A DNA stretch of 26,184 nucleotides, taken from assembly GCA_900555715.1 (NCBI GenBank), contig USMC01000035.1, positions 1 through 26,184 on the forward strand, written 5' to 3'. Each line of letters begins with the position of its first letter. Position 1 is the stretch's first letter. Source of the stretch: an uncultured Porphyromonadaceae bacterium. GTDB taxonomy: Bacteria > Bacteroidota > Bacteroidia > Bacteroidales > Muribaculaceae. Shown piece by piece: positions 16,192 to 23,621 of this stretch. The notes beneath the pieces were generated by a model. The model made no database searches, was not told where the DNA came from, and was given only the letters and a program-made list of their open reading frames with translations. The position numbers were made by a program, and so were the translations under genes.

Positions 16192-16199
16192 TAATTTTG
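16192..16199 (+). promoter_or_regulatory. -7 box immediately before the acetyltransferase start
   Basis: TAATTTTG is a perfect -7 match ending only four bases before the ATG at 16204. Transcription from it would start at or next to the ATG, giving a leaderless or near-leaderless message. No good -33 TTTG is present. Confidence 0.4.
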
Positions 16200-16203
16200 C
16201 AAT

Positions 16204-16629
16204 ATGGAGATTGTAAAATGCAATGAACAGGATTATGAGACGCTCGTCGGTATATGGGAGCGTTCGGTAAGAGCTACGCACGATTTTTTGAAAAAAGATG
16301 ATTTCAATGCGATAAAGGTCGCGCTGATTCCTGACTATTTTCCTAACGTGGATCTCTACGCCATTATCGAAAATGGAGTGTATAAAGGTTTCATCGGATT
16401 AAGTACAGACACGATAGAGATGCTGTTTATAGACAGAGACTGTCGCGGACAGGGCTATGGATCTGCGCTTATCGAATTTGCGAAACAAAGAGGCGCGACA
16501 AAGGTCGATGTAAACGAACAGAATCACTCAGCTTTGAATTTTTATAAGGCTAAAGGATTCCGTGTGACATCAAGAGATGAAACGGATGATGCCGGGCGTC
16601 CATATCCGATACTTCACCTATCTCTATAA
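16204..16629 (+). CDS. GNAT family N-acetyltransferase
   Basis: A 141-residue acetyl-CoA-dependent acetyltransferase, resembling the YjaB-type GNAT proteins in length and pattern. The acetyl-CoA pyrophosphate loop is RGQGYG (81-86), preceded by the beta-4 strand EMLFIDRD (72-79). The late motif NEQNHSALNFYKAKGF (104-119) is typical of the fold. The substrate is unknown. The coding sequence is visibly richer in A+T and in A/T-ending codons than the surrounding genes, which suggests different ancestry or recent transfer. It stands alone between the tRNA terminator and the convergent nitroreductase. ATG 16204 gives the full fold, although the promoter box lies directly before it. Confidence 0.87.
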   Translation: MEIVKCNEQDYETLVGIWERSVRATHDFLKKDDFNAIKVALIPDYFPNVDLYAIIENGVYKGFIGLSTDTIEMLFIDRDCRGQGYGSALIEFAKQRGATKVDVNEQNHSALNFYKAKGFRVTSRDETDDAGRPYPILHLSL

Positions 16630-16744
16630 GGAAATGATACAGAACAATCCATTCAGGGCGAATCTGTGATATTCCGACGATACATGACATCGGACTATCA
16701 CTATCTTAACAATATCGATAGTTCGACAGGCATTGCGGCTGTTT

Positions 16745-17302
16745 TCAGAAGTGATTGAAGTGAATATGTTCGGGATGCCATTTGTCGAGAGGAGCGTGCA
16801 CACGGGCTGGACAACCTATCGGGATAAGGTTGAAAGGCACGAATTTTTCGGGTATAGAGAGTATGCGTCTCGCGGCATCCTCGCGGTCGGGATGAGGATA
16901 AAGGCAGGTGTATACTCCTCCCAGCCCTAAAGCGTGTGCTGCCAAAAGGATGTTCTCAGAGGCAATGGCAAGGTCCTGGACCCATAGCGATGAATCGTCG
17001 CCACTGAGGAAGCGATCGGAATTGCCGCAGGTCATAATGGCAAGCGGAGCTTTGGCTGCCATTTTGGCGTACGGAAGAGCTGAAGCCAGGACAGAAAGAA
17101 GCTCGGGGCTGTCGATTACTATAAATTCCCATGGCTGGCAGTTGACTCCCGTAGGCGCTGCCATGGCGGCATGGAGAATCGCCGATACTGTCTCGTCGGG
17201 AATCTTTGTATCGGTATAGCTCCTCACGCTGGTTCGCGAAAGGATATTGCTCAGAGCCGGATTTGCGGAGGCAAAAGCGCTTATATCGTCGTATATTTTC
17301 AT
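16745..17302 (-). CDS. Nitroreductase family protein
   Basis: A 185-residue FMN-dependent oxidoreductase of the nitroreductase superfamily, cytoplasmic and usually NAD(P)H-driven. The FMN phosphate-binding N-terminal motif RTSVRSYTD is at 23-31. PTGVNCQPW (50-58) matches the family PSxxNxQPW element, and GLGGVYT (126-132) is the FMN-contacting loop before the end of the fold. Length is normal for the short subgroup. The substrate is not predictable. It is convergent with the GNAT gene; the 115 bases between them contain only a weak ACTATC/GATAGT inverted repeat (16700-16722). A weak -7-like TAGATTTTG lies on the minus strand at 17322-17330, separating it from the tRNA unit upstream. Confidence 0.9.
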   Translation of the reverse strand: MKIYDDISAFASANPALSNILSRTSVRSYTDTKIPDETVSAILHAAMAAPTGVNCQPWEFIVIDSPELLSVLASALPYAKMAAKAPLAIMTCGNSDRFLSGDDSSLWVQDLAIASENILLAAHALGLGGVYTCLYPHPDREDAARRILSIPEKFVPFNLIPIGCPARVHAPLDKWHPEHIHFNHF

Positions 17303-17400
17303 ATAGGAATGTGTCTACTTACAAAATCTAAACAACGCTCATAGCCCGGGTGTTCGCTACTGAGCAAACACATGGAAATAAACTGACAGGTTGCTATGAA

Positions 17401-17437
17401 TAAAAAATCATCATCAGCGCGATGGCAGATGATGATT
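17401..17437 (-). terminator. Rho-independent terminator of the tRNA-Arg/tRNA-Val unit
   Basis: On the minus strand AATCATCATC pairs perfectly with GATGATGATT (17428-17437 with 17406-17415, 12-base loop), followed by a run of six T (plus-strand A at 17402-17407). It begins 11 bases after tRNA-Val. Confidence 0.75.
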
Positions 17438-17448
17438 GCGGTTGGGTG

Positions 17449-17523
17449 TGATCCATATTGGATTCGAACCAATGACCTCTTCCCTGTCAAGGAAGCGCTC
17501 TAAACCAGCTGAGCTAATGAATC
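17449..17523 (-). tRNA. tRNA-Val (GAC)
   Basis: On the minus strand the acceptor GATTCAT pairs with ATGGATC (one G-T wobble), with discriminator A at 17449. D arm is GCTC/GAGC, anticodon stem CTTCC/GGAAG with loop TTGACAG (anticodon at plus positions 17486-17488), and T arm ATTGG/CCAAT. CCA is not encoded. It lies 28 bases downstream of tRNA-Arg in the same orientation, and both are followed by one terminator. Confidence 0.9.
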
Positions 17524-17551
17524 GTATAGTGCCGACTTACGGCAAGAATTG

Positions 17552-17625
17552 TGATCCGGACGCGATTCGAACGCGTGACCGTCTGCTTAGAAGGCAGATG
17601 CTCTATCCAGCTGAGCTACCGGACC
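17552..17625 (-). tRNA. tRNA-Arg (TCT)
   Basis: On the minus strand the acceptor GGTCCGG pairs with CCGGATC (one wobble), with discriminator A at 17552. D arm is GCTC/GAGC, anticodon stem TCTGC/GCAGA with loop CTTCTAA (anticodon at plus positions 17589-17591), and T arm ACGCG/CGCGT. CCA is not encoded. It reads AGA/AGG codons. It lies 42 bases downstream of the tsf stop. Confidence 0.92.
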
Positions 17626-17631
17626 CCTTGA

Positions 17632-17656
17632 CTCAGGCGCAAAATTGTCGCCTGAG
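17632..17656 (-). repeat. 8-bp inverted repeat between tsf and tRNA-Arg
   Basis: CTCAGGCG (17632-17639) is the exact complement of CGCCTGAG (17649-17656), with a 9-base loop. No T-run follows on either strand, so it is not a classical terminator. The loop and stem edge on the minus strand contain CAATTTTGC (17639-17647), one base from the -7 consensus and well placed to start the tRNA transcript. Confidence 0.5.
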
Positions 17657-17667
17657 CATATCTTTGA

Positions 17668-18660
17668 TTAGTCCTGATTGAGGTTGATACGTTTGAAATC
17701 AACCGCTACAAGACCTTTGCTGTTCTTTTCGAGGTACTGACCGATGGTGAGTTCACCGTCGCTGATGAACTGCTGCTCCATAAGACAGTTTTCTTTGAAG
17801 AACTTGTTGACACGACCCTGAGCGATGTTCTTGATCATCTGTTCGGGGAGGTTTGCAGCCTTTGCAGCAGCTGTCTCTGCCATGATCTGACGTCCCTTGG
17901 CTGCTTCGTCTGCTGTGATCCAGCCTTTTGCCATGTTCGACTCGATGTGGTCTTCGCTGTCGAAGTGGTTAGGATTGAGACCGGCTTTCTTGAGGGCTGC
18001 CTCAACAGCCTTGCGAACCTGCTCTTCTTTTGTCTTCTCGACTGCAACGTTGTACTCGGAAGCGACAACTTCCTCAGCGACGTTTTCGCGAGCTACTGCG
18101 AGCGGGTTCATGGAAGCTACCTGCATTGCTACTTCGCGACCTACCTGATAGTCGACGCCTTCCTGATTGAAGCCGACGATAGTTGCAAGCTTGTTGCCGA
18201 AGTGAATATAGAATGTCGTCGATGGAGCTTCGATAGTCTCGTAGCGCGAGAGCTCGATTTTTTCGCCTGTCTTACCGCTTTCGTCGGTAATGAGGTCGGC
18301 TACGCTCTGACCGTCGATTGTTGCGCTCTTGAGTTCGTCGAGTGTCTTGATGTGGTTAGCCACAGCAAAGTCGAGGAGCTTCTGAGTGAGAGCTACGAAT
18401 CCTGCGTTCTTTGCAACGAAGTCGGTCTCGCAGCAGAGAGCCAAGACAGCGGCGAAGTCGCCGTCGTTCTTAGCGAGGACGCATCCTTCGGATGCTTCGC
18501 GGTCTTCGCGCTTTGCAGCCACTGCCTTACCTTTCTGACGAAGGATTTCGACAGCTGCGTCGATGTCGCCGTTAGTTTCGGCGAGTGCTTTCTTGCAGTC
18601 CATCAGGCCCGCGCTTGTAAGGTTGCGGAGCTTGGTGATTTCTGCCATTGTAACTGCCAT
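17668..18660 (-). CDS. tsf: Translation elongation factor Ts
   Basis: EF-Ts is the guanine-nucleotide exchange factor that regenerates EF-Tu-GTP in the cytoplasm. The 330-residue protein has the N-terminal UBA-like helix set with LRNLTSAGLMDCKKAL (11-26) and the EF-Tu-contacting motif TDFVAKN (79-85), followed by a duplicated core domain. It is longer than the roughly 280 residues of E. coli, as I recall for Bacteroidales. Starts at 18660 (MAVTMAE) or 18648 (MAE) are possible. It lies 49 bases downstream of rpsB, the usual pairing, and ends the translation operon. Confidence 0.97.
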   Translation of the reverse strand: MAVTMAEITKLRNLTSAGLMDCKKALAETNGDIDAAVEILRQKGKAVAAKREDREASEGCVLAKNDGDFAAVLALCCETDFVAKNAGFVALTQKLLDFAVANHIKTLDELKSATIDGQSVADLITDESGKTGEKIELSRYETIEAPSTTFYIHFGNKLATIVGFNQEGVDYQVGREVAMQVASMNPLAVARENVAEEVVASEYNVAVEKTKEEQVRKAVEAALKKAGLNPNHFDSEDHIESNMAKGWITADEAAKGRQIMAETAAAKAANLPEQMIKNIAQGRVNKFFKENCLMEQQFISDGELTIGQYLEKNSKGLVAVDFKRINLNQD

Positions 18661-18709
18661 ATCTGTGTGGTGTTAAAATGTTTCTGAATAAAAGATGATG
18701 TGCCGTTGC

Positions 18710-19549
18710 TTATTCGGCAGCCTCGGTGTTCTCTGCGGGAGCTTCTTCTGCGGTAGCAGCCTCTTCAGCGGGAGCGTCGTTGCGGCGTACGCGGCGACGT
18801 TCGCGGCGGGGAGCTGCGGCTTCTGCCTGAGCTTCTGCTGCTTCGTTGTCGAGTTTCTCTGCCTTACGTTCTTCCAGACCTTCTGCCATAGCAGCTACGA
18901 GAGCGCCGGCAACGAGTTCGATGCTCTTGGAAGCGTCGTCGTTGGCGGGAATTACGTAGTCGACGGTGTTGGGATCTGAGTTGGTGTCGACCATAGCGAT
19001 GACGGGGATACCGAGGCGGTTTGCTTCTGCCACTGCGATGTGCTCTTTGAGGACATCGACAACGAACAGAGCGGAGGGAAGACGGTTGAGGTCGGCGATA
19101 GAGCCGAGGTTCTTCTCAAGCTTGGCACGCTGGCGGCTGATCTGCAGACGCTCGCGCTTGGAGAGGTTGTCGAAGGTGCCGTCTTTTGTCATCTTGTCGA
19201 TGGAGCTCATCTTGCGGACAGCCTTGCGGATTGTGGGGAAGTTGGTGAGCATGCCGCCGGGCCAGCGCTCGATGACGTAGGGCATGCCTACGGATGTTGC
19301 GAGGTCGGCGATAACCTGCTTGGCCTGTTTCTTCGTTGCTACGAAGAGCACCTTCTTGCCCTGCTTAGCCATACCGCGGAGGATGTTGGCAGCTTCTTCA
19401 AGTTTAGCCTGAGTTTTATAAAGGTCGATTATGTGGATACCGTTGCGCTCCATGAAGATGTACGGTGCCATTGCGGGGTTCCATTTACGCTTGAGGTGTC
19501 CGAAGTGACATCCTGCTTCGAGGAGCTGATCAAATGTGGGTGTTGCCAT
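18710..19549 (-). CDS. rpsB: 30S ribosomal protein S2
   Basis: A 279-residue small-subunit protein that binds at the head-body junction with S1. The start MATPTFDQLLEAGCHFGHLKRKWNP is the conserved S2 N-terminus and fixes the ATG at 19549; the frame is open 22 codons further upstream, but that extension lies in the leader. RNGIHIIDLYKT, RWPGGMLTN and GIPVIAMVDTNSDP are also diagnostic. The last 50 residues are an Ala/Glu/Arg-rich low-complexity tail (EAAEAQAEAAAPRRERRRV and an acidic end) beyond the normal S2 fold. It is preceded by a 123-base spacer after rpsI that may carry a structured leader. Confidence 0.97.
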   Translation of the reverse strand: MATPTFDQLLEAGCHFGHLKRKWNPAMAPYIFMERNGIHIIDLYKTQAKLEEAANILRGMAKQGKKVLFVATKKQAKQVIADLATSVGMPYVIERWPGGMLTNFPTIRKAVRKMSSIDKMTKDGTFDNLSKRERLQISRQRAKLEKNLGSIADLNRLPSALFVVDVLKEHIAVAEANRLGIPVIAMVDTNSDPNTVDYVIPANDDASKSIELVAGALVAAMAEGLEERKAEKLDNEAAEAQAEAAAPRRERRRVRRNDAPAEEAATAEEAPAENTEAAE

Positions 19550-19672
19550 TTTTTTGTCTTTTTGTTTACGTTCTTTCAATTTTAAACAACAGCGGGGTAG
19601 GGAACGCGGGTCCATCGCCGCCGTTTAGATACTAAACTAATTATATGCCTCAGGAGGCGGGCAGACAAACGA

Positions 19673-20059
19673 TTAACGTTTGGAGAACTGGAAGCGCTTG
19701 CGTGCTTTGGGCTGACCGGGTTTCTTGCGTTCTACGGCGCGCGGGTCGCGGGTCATGAAGCCTTCCTTGCGGAGAACTGCCTTGTCTTCGGCGTTGATCT
19801 TGACAAGTGCGCGGGCGATACCGAGACGGAGTGCCTCTGCCTGGCCTTTGAAGCCGCCGCCGTCAAGATTGACGTGGATGTCGTATTTGTCTGCAACACC
19901 GAGAGTGTTGAGGGGCTGCTTTACGATATACTGGAGAATCGACGAAGGGAAGTAAACTTCCAAGGGGCGCTTATTGATAACGATAGCGCCATTGCCTTCT
20001 TTGAGGATAACGCGGGCAACTGCTGCTTTGCGGCGTCCTACTGCATTTACTGTTTCCAT
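19673..20059 (-). CDS. rpsI: 30S ribosomal protein S9
   Basis: A 128-residue ribosomal protein whose C-terminal tail reaches the P-site tRNA. The N-terminus VNAVGRRKAAVARVIL and the C-terminus KKPGQPKARKRFQFSKR are typical. It follows rplM by 8 bases, the near-universal L13-S9 pair. Confidence 0.98.
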   Translation of the reverse strand: METVNAVGRRKAAVARVILKEGNGAIVINKRPLEVYFPSSILQYIVKQPLNTLGVADKYDIHVNLDGGGFKGQAEALRLGIARALVKINAEDKAVLRKEGFMTRDPRAVERKKPGQPKARKRFQFSKR

Positions 20060-20067
20060 GCTTTCTC

Positions 20068-20547
20068 TTATTTCAGTTTGTTAATGTCGATAACGGTGGG
20101 GTTCTGAGCCTCGTGCGGGTGTGTGGGACCGTTGTAGACGTGCATGTTTTCGATGAGACGACGACCGAGGCGGTTTTTAGGCAGCATACCCTTCAACACA
20201 CGTACGTAAAGCGGGTGAATGCCAGGTTTGAGGTGCTTGTTGAACGATTTTTTCATAAGCACTTCGGGGGTAAGCTCACGCTGACCACCGGGGTAGCCGG
20301 TGAAGTTGAGGTAGATGCGGTCGGTCATCTTCTTGCCGGTCAGGATCACCTTGTCGGCATTGATAATGATGACATTGTCGCCACATTCTACATTGGGCGA
20401 GTAGGAAGGTTTATATTTACCGCGCAGAAGTTTGGCAACTTTAGCGCAAAGACGACCAAGAACCTGGTCGGTTGCATCGATAACTACCCAGTCGTGCTGT
20501 ACCTGCTCGGCGTTGGGAAATTCGGTGCGATAGCTAATGGTATCCAC
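20068..20547 (-). CDS. rplM: 50S ribosomal protein L13
   Basis: A 159-residue large-subunit protein and early assembly factor. Diagnostic segments are DWVVIDATDQVLGRL near the N-terminus, NADKVILTGKK, the central GMLPKNRLGRR and the end VYNGPTHPHEAQNP. It is the first gene of rplM-rpsI-rpsB-tsf and has an approximately 100-base leader after a strong promoter. In other bacteria L13 can repress its own mRNA; whether that happens here is not shown. Confidence 0.98.
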   Translation of the reverse strand: MDTISYRTEFPNAEQVQHDWVVIDATDQVLGRLCAKVAKLLRGKYKPSYSPNVECGDNVIIINADKVILTGKKMTDRIYLNFTGYPGGQRELTPEVLMKKSFNKHLKPGIHPLYVRVLKGMLPKNRLGRRLIENMHVYNGPTHPHEAQNPTVIDINKLK

Positions 20548-20651
20548 TTTCTAATTGGTTGTTTAATAATTACATAATTAAGCCGTTGCGGAGAGGCGTA
20601 CTTGGCCAAAAGCGTGCCGCGCAACCGTGCTTGACTGATTTGGACATAATC
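20548..20651 (-). promoter_or_regulatory. 5' leader of rplM and the rest of the rplM/parC divergent gap
   Basis: The 332 bases from 20548 to 20879 hold no gene. The rplM-side part is a leader of about 100 bases with a possible GTTGCG/CGCAAC closing stem around a GC-rich core, as in autoregulated ribosomal-protein leaders; the fold is by eye only. The part from 20690 to 20850 is AT-rich, and I see nothing definite in it. Confidence 0.35.
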
Positions 20652-20657
20652 GGTGCT

Positions 20658-20689
20658 GCAAAGGTACGACTTTTTAGCCGACTGACAAA
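20658..20689 (-). promoter_or_regulatory. Strong promoter of the rplM-rpsI-rpsB-tsf operon
   Basis: On the minus strand TTTG (plus CAAA at 20686-20689), a 19-base spacer and TACCTTTGC (plus 20658-20666) form a complete Bacteroidetes housekeeping promoter. This is the best promoter match in the window. Confidence 0.8.
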
Positions 20690-20851
20690 ATTTCTGTGCG
20701 TCTGTCTTCGCCCTGATTGGCGTCAGGAGACAGGAAGTTTGGTTAATTAAAGTTAAACATACATTCACCATTACCTACAATGAAGCAACACGCCGGCTGT
20801 TCACAAACCTGATTTTTCACGCCATAGTATTATATATTGAGGAATTTTGCG

Positions 20852-20859
20852 TATTTTTG
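20852..20859 (+). promoter_or_regulatory. Promoter -7 box for the parC operon
   Basis: TATTTTTG matches TAnnTTTG and ends 20 bases before the ATG at 20880. No clear -33 TTTG is visible. It argues against the earlier in-frame start at 20847. Confidence 0.4.
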
Positions 20860-20879
20860 TGCAAAATTGCGAGGAATCC

Positions 20880-23621
20880 ATGAAAGAAGACAACGAAGAG
20901 CAAATAGAAGATACCGAAGATATACCGACGACAGACACCGGCGAAAACACAGACGACTTTACCGTAGAAGAAGCCGCGGGAGTAAAACTTCCGCCGGGCA
21001 AACGACCGTACACCTCGAAAGATGACATTGTCAAACATCATCTCAGAGGCATGTATCAGACCTGGTTTCTTGAATATGCCTCGTATGTCATCCTCGAACG
21101 CGCCGTACCGCACATCGACGACGGTCTAAAACCCGTGCAGCGCCGCATACTCCACGCCATGAAGACTATCGACGACGGGCGCTTCAATAAGGTTGCGAAC
21201 ATCGTCGGCACGACAATGCAGTACCATCCGCATGGCGACGCATCCATAAAAGACGCTCTGGTGCAGCTCGGTCAGAAAGACCTGCTCGTCGAGACTCAGG
21301 GAAACTGGGGCAATATTCTCACCGGCTCCGCCGCAGCAGCAGCCCGCTATATCGAGGCGCGTCTGTCATTGTTCGCCTCCGAAGTGCTGTTCAACCCCAA
21401 GGTGACGGAATGGACGGTGAGCTACGACGGTCGTAAGCGCGAACCCGTGACCTTGCCGACAAAATACCCTCTTCTGCTCATACAGGGAGCGGAAGGTATC
21501 GCCGTCGGACTTTCATCCAAAATACTGCCTCACAACTTCAACGAGCTCATCGACGGCGCAATAGCCTGCGTCAGGGGAGAAGACTATGAGCTCTACCCCG
21601 ATTTCGCCACAGGCGGCATGATCGACGTCTCGCGCTACAACGACGGACGGCGCGGAGGAGGCGTAAAGGTGCGCGCAAAAATCGAGAAAATTGATGCCAA
21701 GACACTCAACATCACCGAGCTGCCGTTCGGAAAAACGTCGGAAGTGCTCATCGACTCTATCCTGAAGGCAATCGACCGCGGACAGATAAAGGTACGCAAG
21801 GTGGAAGACAATACATCAGACCACGCCTCCATCCTCATCCATCTCATTCCCGGAACATCGAGCGACAAGACGATCGACGCACTCTATGCCTTCACAGACT
21901 GCGAAGTGAACATCTCGCCTAACTGCTGCGTGATCCGCGACAACAAACCGGCATTCCTCGGCGTACACGACGTGCTGGCACACAGCGTGCAGATGACCGA
22001 GAAAATCATCACAGCCGAACTCGAGGTTTCACTTGCCGAAGACCGCGAGCAGCTCCTCTATGCGTCGCTGGAAAAGATTTTCATCGAAGAACGCATATAT
22101 AAAGACAAAGAATACGAAGAGGCACGCAGCACCGATGCCGCTGTAGAACACATCGACCGCCGCCTCGATCCATATAAACCGTCGCTGACACGCGACGTAA
22201 CGCGCGACGATATCCTCCGGCTGCTTGAAATCAAGATGAAACGCATACTTCGTTTCAACTCAGAAGAAGCCGACGCAAACATAGCCCGTCTCAGAGCCCA
22301 CATATCCGAAACGCTCGACAAGCTCGAACACATCGACGATGTCACTGTCGAATGGTACGAATATCTCAAGAATAAATACGGAGCCGCCTATCCGCGGCGC
22401 ACAGTGATACGTTCTTTCGACAACATCCAGGCAGCCAACGTAGCCGAAGCAAACGAAAAACTCTATATCAACCGCGAAGAAGGATTCATCGGCACAGGAC
22501 TGAAAAAAGACGAGTTCATCTGCAACTGTTCGTCGCTCGACGACATCATAATATTCTACCGCGACGGACGCTACAAGATTGTCCGCGTACAGGACAAACT
22601 CTTCATCGGCAAGAACGTCATCTACCTCAATGTCTATCGTAGGAAGGACGAGCGGACAATCTACAATGTCATCTATCAGAACGGCAAAGGCGGAGCGTAC
22701 TACATGAAGCGCTTCAACGCCATCGGCATGACTCGCGACAAAGACTATAACCTCACCCCCGGCGCTCCGGGCTCGCGCATCGTGTGGTTCTCCGCCAATC
22801 CCAACGGCGAAGCGGAGACTGTCAAGGTATCGTTAAAACCCAAGCTGAGGCTGAAAAACCTCACGATAGACGTAGACTTCAGCAAGCTTGCCGTTAAAGG
22901 ACGCGGAGCCATGGGAAATCTCGTGACAAAGAACGAAGTGCAGCGCTTCTCGCTGAAAGAGCGCGGAGCAAGCACTCTGGGAGGACTGCAGGTATGGTTC
23001 GACCAGGATGTACTGCGCCTCAACTACGAAGGACGGGGCACTTATCTGGGCGAGTTCCGCGGAAACGACAAGGTTCTCGTCGTTCTCAGAAACGGCGAAT
23101 ACTACACCACCGGATTTCAGGCGACGAACCACTACGACGACAACATCCTCCGCATCGAGAAATTCCGCCCGAAAACAGTATGGACGGCGGCGCTCAACGA
23201 TGCCGAACAAGGGTTCCCATATCTCAAGCGCTTCACATTCGACGAAAGCGCCAGGCATCAGCGTTTTGTCGGCGAGACGGACAAATCAAACCTCATTCTG
23301 CTCACCGACCAGAAAGCACCCGTACTGAATCTCATCTTCGACGACCCCGCAAGAGTACCGCTTGAAATAGATGCCGTTGAATTCATAGGAGTAAAATCTT
23401 TCAAGGCAAAAGGCAAGCGCCTCACTACCCTCGCACTCAAAGACATCGAACTATTGCCCGAGCAGGATGTTAATGATGATGAGACGGAAGAACAGGATGC
23501 CGTTGCTCAGGCTACAGCCGACCTCGCGGAGGAAGCCGAAGCGTCAGACATCACAGACCTCTCTGATGAATACGAAGACATCCCGATAACGCCATCGCTC
23601 TTCAATGAAGAAGATTCTTAA
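20880..23621 (+). CDS. parC: Type IIA topoisomerase subunit A (topoisomerase IV / ParC-like)
   Basis: A 913-residue DNA-breaking subunit that works with a GyrB/ParE partner (not in the window) to decatenate or relax DNA. Residues 1-45 are an acidic disordered-looking leader. The breakage-reunion domain follows, with GLKPVQRRIL (82-91), YHPHGDASIKDAL (115-127) and the catalytic R156-Y157 in ARYIEARLS. The C-terminal half (from about 520) forms the blade-like DNA-wrapping region, and the last 60 residues are strongly acidic. No GyrA-box (QRRGG-type) is evident, which favours ParC over GyrA. The QRDR position equivalent to E. coli GyrA Ser83 is Ala121. The stop lies 17 bases inside the following gene. 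Confidence 0.88.
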   Translation: MKEDNEEQIEDTEDIPTTDTGENTDDFTVEEAAGVKLPPGKRPYTSKDDIVKHHLRGMYQTWFLEYASYVILERAVPHIDDGLKPVQRRILHAMKTIDDGRFNKVANIVGTTMQYHPHGDASIKDALVQLGQKDLLVETQGNWGNILTGSAAAAARYIEARLSLFASEVLFNPKVTEWTVSYDGRKREPVTLPTKYPLLLIQGAEGIAVGLSSKILPHNFNELIDGAIACVRGEDYELYPDFATGGMIDVSRYNDGRRGGGVKVRAKIEKIDAKTLNITELPFGKTSEVLIDSILKAIDRGQIKVRKVEDNTSDHASILIHLIPGTSSDKTIDALYAFTDCEVNISPNCCVIRDNKPAFLGVHDVLAHSVQMTEKIITAELEVSLAEDREQLLYASLEKIFIEERIYKDKEYEEARSTDAAVEHIDRRLDPYKPSLTRDVTRDDILRLLEIKMKRILRFNSEEADANIARLRAHISETLDKLEHIDDVTVEWYEYLKNKYGAAYPRRTVIRSFDNIQAANVAEANEKLYINREEGFIGTGLKKDEFICNCSSLDDIIIFYRDGRYKIVRVQDKLFIGKNVIYLNVYRRKDERTIYNVIYQNGKGGAYYMKRFNAIGMTRDKDYNLTPGAPGSRIVWFSANPNGEAETVKVSLKPKLRLKNLTIDVDFSKLAVKGRGAMGNLVTKNEVQRFSLKERGASTLGGLQVWFDQDVLRLNYEGRGTYLGEFRGNDKVLVVLRNGEYYTTGFQATNHYDDNILRIEKFRPKTVWTAALNDAEQGFPYLKRFTFDESARHQRFVGETDKSNLILLTDQKAPVLNLIFDDPARVPLEIDAVEFIGVKSFKAKGKRLTTLALKDIELLPEQDVNDDETEEQDAVAQATADLAEEAEASDITDLSDEYEDIPITPSLFNEEDS

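Noticed and set aside
16001..16629. tRNA plus acetyltransferase considered as a genomic-island edge with attachment site
   Set aside because: No integrase gene, no direct repeat of the tRNA 3' end and only a single cargo gene were seen; only the base composition hints at transfer.
17436..17681. 81-codon plus-strand open frame
   Set aside because: It covers two well-formed minus-strand tRNA genes and the tsf end.
19550..19615. 22-codon in-frame extension of rpsB
   Set aside because: The universal S2 N-terminus begins at the ATG at 19549; the extension is basic leader sequence.
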